Source: CAZZCP01 sp964653235
GTDB lineage: Bacteria; Bdellovibrionota; Bdellovibrionia; Bdellovibrionales; UBA840
DNA: 17,900 nucleotides
Reading direction: 5' to 3'
Assembly: GCA_964653235.1 (NCBI GenBank)
Contig: CAZZCP010000057.1
Location: 1 to 17,900 of the forward strand
Of the stretch, positions 14,670 to 17,900 are shown piece after piece. The translations under genes and the position numbers were made by a program. Every line of letters begins with the position of its first letter. The stretch's first letter is position 1. The notes under the pieces were generated by a model. That model did no database searches, had not been told where the DNA came from, and saw nothing but the letters and a program-made list of their open reading frames with translations.

Positions 14670-16481
14670 TCAATGAGTTGTGTTTGAAACAAGCTTTCCT
14701 GAAGAGTCGTAACTTGTCTTTATCCCATTTTTATTCCAAACATCTTTGGAACCATCAGTATATCTCACTTCGACTCTTCTGCCATTTGCATCGTACTTTG
14801 TGCTCGAACCATCTAATAAAAATTCAATATAGGAGCCATCTTTATATTCAATTTTTTCTATCTTCTCTTCTCCACACTCATCCGGCTTATAACTTGATAC
14901 CTTCTTGACCGTCTGATCATCTGTCAACTTCACTTCATAAACTGCATCCAAAACTTCGTTTTTCTGCATGAAACGATGAAAGCTCTGGGCTGTGATCAAC
15001 TCGAGCAAACCATGACTGCTGTAGTAGGGAGTTACATCTTTATCAATGGTAATGGTCTTTTTTACTCCAGCAAAACTCTTGGCAAAGCCTGTAACGTGAA
15101 ATGCTTCTGCTTGATAGGGAGAGGCGAACTTTGAAGAATTGAGACGTCTTAAGCCTTCTTCAAAGCTAGAAAGGCTCTCTTCTCCCAACATAGCACTGGC
15201 AAGAACATTCAGCGGGTAAGAGTTGGAGTTTCCAAAACGCGTATCGTAAGGGCTTGAGAAAGCATTGTAAGCCTTGGGTTGCCCAGGCCAGATTTCGCCA
15301 TTACCCGAAGTGCGATTTAAAGTATCGTAAATAATTTTTAGCATTTTTCTTTGCACTTCATCACTAGGAAAAAACAAAACCGTGTGAAACTCATCATTGT
15401 TATCTAAGAAGAAGTGAGAAAGGCCTTCCGAATACATTGCGGGGACCGGCACATCACATGTAGTCAATGTATGGTTCACAGCAAAAAGCTGCTGATGCTC
15501 AGGGTTCTGCTCGTAAGCACTATCCACTACCTGTTTGGTAAAGCCATAGGCTGCTTCTGCACTATAGGTTCTGCCGTATTCAACCAATTTGCGATCGACA
15601 AAGTCTTTGAGTTCATCGAGTTCCAAAGAATCAAGATTGCGAAGCAGGCGATAGTCAGAATCAGAAATCTTTCCTTTCAAGTCACTAAAGTTATCACATT
15701 TACCACCTTCATTCTCGCGAACCAGATCTTCAAACTTGCTTTGAAAGGCCGTTCTTCTCGCTTTTCTTGCTAGATTCTCTATAATGCGATCATTGCTTGA
15801 GAAGTCTTCTTCATGCACAACACGGTATAGAAGACCTACGTGTGAGTAGTAATTGTTTCGCCCATCTTCAAACCATGTATCTTGACTGTATTCAGGTACA
15901 TCTTCGTAAAAGAATTCTTGCAAAAGATCTGCCTTAAAACCTATCCCGAGCTTGCGATCGGCTCTAGAACCTGTTTCAGGAGGAGTGTGAGAAACTATTA
16001 GCTCATAGAGTCTCTGCGCGCTCAAGCGTACTTTTTGAGCTAGTTCTCCGTATTTGTTCGAATTTCTTAACTTGCGCAGGTTAGATATCAATTCTTCTCT
16101 GTCCCTTTGAGTTTCAACTCCACCCTCGGCAATTTTAACCAATTCATCAATATAGCCAGCAATCAAGTCGACAGGATAATCGACCAAGAGATTGGCCTTT
16201 TTGATTCGTCTTCCGGCTCTTGAGATAATGGCAACTAAGGTCTCTTTGCCCTGAGCTTTACGTTCTTGCATGATTTCATAAAGACGCAATTGCATAATGC
16301 TTCTCATTGAAGAAGCATTGTAAATTATAGGCAGTTCTGCATCATCACCGCAGGTCTTTAAAAAAGGGGCCTCTACAATATTAAAGTTTTCATCCATTAC
16401 GATATTGCTTGGATCACTCTTTTTGCCAGCGAATGCTTGTGAAAGAGTTAAAAAGAACAAAAATAAAATGACTTTATGCAT
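14670..16481 (-). CDS. exported 603-residue protein of unknown function with C-terminal DGS repeats
   Basis: Start chosen at ATG 16481: AGGAG sits eight bases upstream and the signal peptide MHKVILFLFFLTLSQAFA begins at once. An in-frame start at 16529 would read through the terminator hairpin. I do not recognise the main body, which is largely helical and charged to about residue 275, then mixed (MYSEGLSHFFLDNNDEFHTV, WPGQPKAYNAFSSPYDTRFG). The last 55-60 residues contain short repeats built on Y-x-DGS-x-x and YDxxG (YKDGSYIEF, STKYDANGRRV, YTDGSKDVW, TSYDSSGKLV), like MORN- or YD-type toxin/adhesin tails. It lies between a small exported protein and a FecR/barrel protein in one orientation. 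Surface or periplasmic role inferred only. Confidence 0.7.
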   Translation of the reverse strand: MHKVILFLFFLTLSQAFAGKKSDPSNIVMDENFNIVEAPFLKTCGDDAELPIIYNASSMRSIMQLRLYEIMQERKAQGKETLVAIISRAGRRIKKANLLVDYPVDLIAGYIDELVKIAEGGVETQRDREELISNLRKLRNSNKYGELAQKVRLSAQRLYELIVSHTPPETGSRADRKLGIGFKADLLQEFFYEDVPEYSQDTWFEDGRNNYYSHVGLLYRVVHEEDFSSNDRIIENLARKARRTAFQSKFEDLVRENEGGKCDNFSDLKGKISDSDYRLLRNLDSLELDELKDFVDRKLVEYGRTYSAEAAYGFTKQVVDSAYEQNPEHQQLFAVNHTLTTCDVPVPAMYSEGLSHFFLDNNDEFHTVLFFPSDEVQRKMLKIIYDTLNRTSGNGEIWPGQPKAYNAFSSPYDTRFGNSNSYPLNVLASAMLGEESLSSFEEGLRRLNSSKFASPYQAEAFHVTGFAKSFAGVKKTITIDKDVTPYYSSHGLLELITAQSFHRFMQKNEVLDAVYEVKLTDDQTVKKVSSYKPDECGEEKIEKIEYKDGSYIEFLLDGSSTKYDANGRRVEVRYTDGSKDVWNKNGIKTSYDSSGKLVSNTTH

Positions 16482-16494
16482 TGTAAAAACTCCT

Positions 16495-16518
16495 AAAAAA
16501 AGCCCACCGAAGTGGGCT
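16495..16518 (-). terminator. UUCG-loop terminator inside the secreted-protein cluster
   Basis: On the minus strand, AGCCCAC and GTGGGCT form a perfect seven-pair stem closed by the stable tetraloop TTCG and followed by a run of seven T. It lies 21 bases after the stop of the 195-residue gene. Its T run touches the AGGAG of the next gene, so read-through transcripts place the hairpin directly beside that ribosome-binding site. Confidence 0.93.
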
Positions 16519-16538
16519 GGTAAGATCAAAAAAACAAA

Positions 16539-17126
16539 TTATTGAGCACTTACTCTGTCGATTGCAGCTTGAGTGTCATCCATAACCTTTTGAGTTGCGA
16601 ATACTTTAAACTCAGCAGAGTTCTGAAGCGCATAGCCTACGTTTGGCAAGAAATCTACGATCAATTGACCAGCTTCAAGAGCATACTTAGCATCGCTTTC
16701 TGCAGCGGCAAGAATCAAAAGAGTAGAAGAACCTACAGTAATAGAAACTACCACACCAGCAGAATCAGCAGCCGTTTTCAATACAGAACCAGCCACATTG
16801 GCCACGACCACAACAGATAATTTTACAGGACCTTCAACAGTAGTGTAAACCAACTCGAAAGTACGAGATACAACACCACCAGAGGCTACAAGATTGTCAG
16901 AAGCATAGTCAGCAGATACTTCGAAAACATTTCCACCCTGTGTCGTTTTTCCAGAAACGGCATCAAAAAGATCTTCTAGAGCATTTCCAAGATCAATTGA
17001 ATCAGCATTTACATTTTTGCTGTAATTGTTCCTAAAAGCATCAGAAGCATTCTTCATATTATCTGAAGAATCTGCGTAAGCAGAAACCGCGAATAGAGTA
17101 GCAAGAATTGCAATTGTTTTTTTCAT
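16539..17126 (-). CDS. small exported protein with a central hydrophobic glycine/alanine-rich segment
   Basis: The 195-residue product has a textbook signal peptide (MKKTIAILATLFAVSAYA, cleaved before DSS) and a GGAT ribosome-binding site close to ATG 17126. The mature N-terminus is polar with Asn/Asp-rich helices (NMKNASDAFRNNYSKN). Residues about 95-150 form a long apolar stretch rich in Gly, Ala, Val and Ser (SVVVVANVAGSVL, GVVVSITVGSSTLLILAAA). This could insert in a membrane or pack as a helical hairpin. No known family is recognised. A sigma70-like promoter and a strong terminator frame it, suggesting it can be expressed alone and more strongly than the genes behind it. Confidence 0.75.
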   Translation of the reverse strand: MKKTIAILATLFAVSAYADSSDNMKNASDAFRNNYSKNVNADSIDLGNALEDLFDAVSGKTTQGGNVFEVSADYASDNLVASGGVVSRTFELVYTTVEGPVKLSVVVVANVAGSVLKTAADSAGVVVSITVGSSTLLILAAAESDAKYALEAGQLIVDFLPNVGYALQNSAEFKVFATQKVMDDTQAAIDRVSAQ

Positions 17127-17168
17127 AATACATCCTTTATGGTTAATGGTTTAGGGTTAGCGAGAGCA

Positions 17169-17197
17169 GTAATACTGTTTTTCTATCCACTTAACAA
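17169..17197 (-). promoter_or_regulatory. putative promoter of the secreted-protein cluster
   Basis: Minus-strand TTGTTA (17197-17192) and TATTAC (17174-17169) are separated by 17 bases, about 45 bases upstream of the ATG at 17126. Each box matches consensus at four of six positions, so the call is moderate. Confidence 0.4.
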
Positions 17198-17444
17198 CAT
17201 GCAAATAATTTATAGAGGAGCCTCGCGATTTCTCTAAGTTATTAATATTCATATTGTTTTACCTTAGGCAAAATGCACCATGCCGGTACATAAAGTAAAT
17301 TTGAGTAAACATTTCTAAAAACTAATGCGACGCGCTTCCATTTTTTTTTAAAAATCGCTCATGCATATTAAATAATCCTAGTAAAATGCATAAACAAAAG
17401 TAGAAACGTGATAAATTATTTCGCATATTGCGATTGCATTAAGC
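17198..17444. other. AT-rich divergent intergenic stretch
   Basis: This is the rest of the 333-base gap between the exported-protein cluster and uvrA. It contains homopolymer runs of T and A near 17341-17353. I see no gene, no RNA gene, no clear LexA-type inverted repeat and no terminator. Confidence 0.4.
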
Positions 17445-17450
17445 TATACT
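17445..17450 (+). promoter_or_regulatory. possible -10 element of uvrA, leaderless arrangement
   Basis: TATACT lies nine bases before the uvrA ATG, and no Shine-Dalgarno sequence is present. Initiation six or seven bases downstream would give an mRNA starting at or within three bases of the start codon. The -35 region is weak. Confidence 0.3.
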
Positions 17451-17459
17451 TCCTGCACA

Positions 17460-17900
17460 ATGAAAGAAACAATTCGAATTCACAATGCTCGTGAACACAA
17501 TTTAAAAGGCATTGATTTAGAAATTCCTAGAAATCAAATCACAGTGATTACCGGTCTTAGTGGTAGTGGTAAATCCTCTCTCGCCTTTGACACTATATAT
17601 GCCGAAGGACAAAGGCGCTACTTAGACAGTCTCTCTACCTATGCAAGAAATTATATTGACCAAATGAAACGCCCTGAAGTCGACTCGATTATGGGCTTAT
17701 CGCCAGCCATTGCCATTGATCAAAAAACGATTAGCAGCAATCCAAGATCAACAGTTGGAACCGTAACAGAAATTTACGATTATCTTCGATTGTTGTTTGC
17801 CAAAATCGGAACTCCACATTGTCCCGAGCACGATATTGCGCTTGATTCACAAACCGAAGAACAAATCATCCAAAGAGTTTTAAAGCTCAAAGAATCTACA
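17460..17900 (+). CDS. uvrA: excinuclease ABC subunit A, N-terminal part, cut by window end
   Basis: The frame from ATG 17460 stays open to the last base (147 codons) and reads as UvrA, the damage-recognition ATPase of nucleotide excision repair, which works with UvrB and UvrC in the cytoplasm. Diagnostic segments are IHNAREHNLKGIDLEIPR at the N-terminus, Walker A GLSGSGKSS (32-40), AFDTIYAEGQRRYLDSLSTY, SPAIAIDQKTISSNPRSTVG (81-100), EIYDYLRLLFAKIGTPHCP and EHD, which parallels CPDHD of the Escherichia coli protein. Full-length UvrA is about 940 residues, so only about one sixth is visible. The start matches family alignments by length; no ribosome-binding site is seen. Confidence 0.97.
   Translation, partial: MKETIRIHNAREHNLKGIDLEIPRNQITVITGLSGSGKSSLAFDTIYAEGQRRYLDSLSTYARNYIDQMKRPEVDSIMGLSPAIAIDQKTISSNPRSTVGTVTEIYDYLRLLFAKIGTPHCPEHDIALDSQTEEQIIQRVLKLKEST

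Noticed and set aside
15414..15773. 119-codon plus-strand frame opposite the 603-residue gene
   Set aside because: No ribosome-binding site, and antisense to a gene with signal peptide and good SD.
1..17900. CRISPR arrays, tRNA or rRNA genes, phage integrase or attachment sites
   Set aside because: No regularly spaced direct repeats, tRNA cloverleaf or CCA ends, rRNA segments or integrase motifs were seen on either strand.

Overview
The window looks like chromosomal DNA of a Gram-negative, AT-rich bacterium. Nearly every gene carries a signal peptide or a lipobox. The lipoprotein signal ending LFQNC, the many small hypothetical lipoproteins and a secreted subtilase with a C-terminal CUB-like domain suggest the Bdellovibrio/Bacteriovorax lineage. 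That placement is an inference from protein style; no rRNA or marker phylogeny is available here, and only the 5' end of uvrA is a universal marker.

Region by region: (1) 14-654 holds a terminator-like hairpin and a HigB/HigA-type toxin-antitoxin pair whose toxin appears short at the N-terminus. (2) 655-989 has no gene I can support. (3) 990-3468 (minus strand) holds a small putative lipoprotein, a 446-residue secreted protein resembling DUF4105 (Lnb N-terminal-like) and a short hypothetical. (4) 3475-7337 is a block bounded by two inverted, about 87% identical, 174-bp MITE-like elements. Inside it are two overlapping TRL-like small lipoproteins and an 810-residue lipoprotein with PKD-like domains and dockerin-like calcium loops. 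(5) 7406-9622 holds a small outer-membrane-like protein convergent with a subtilisin-family protease, whose leader RNA can pair with its own Shine-Dalgarno sequence. (6) 9927-13216 (plus) is a tight run of a Tat-exported PhoX/DUF839 phosphatase-like protein, a HAD-fold (DUF2608-like) lipoprotein and a glyoxalase II-like metallo-hydrolase. (7) 13221-17126 (minus) is a three-gene secreted-protein cluster: a 195-residue exported protein, a UUCG-loop terminator, a 603-residue exported protein of unknown function, and a FecR-domain protein fused to a predicted beta-barrel. (8) 17460 to the end is the N-terminal part of UvrA.

No single locus shows a convincing new multi-gene system. The signals most worth follow-up are the paired MITE-like elements, the self-sequestering leader of the protease gene, the terminator placed directly against the next gene's ribosome-binding site, and the FecR/beta-barrel fusion. 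Statements about family membership come from motif recognition by eye; no database search was possible.
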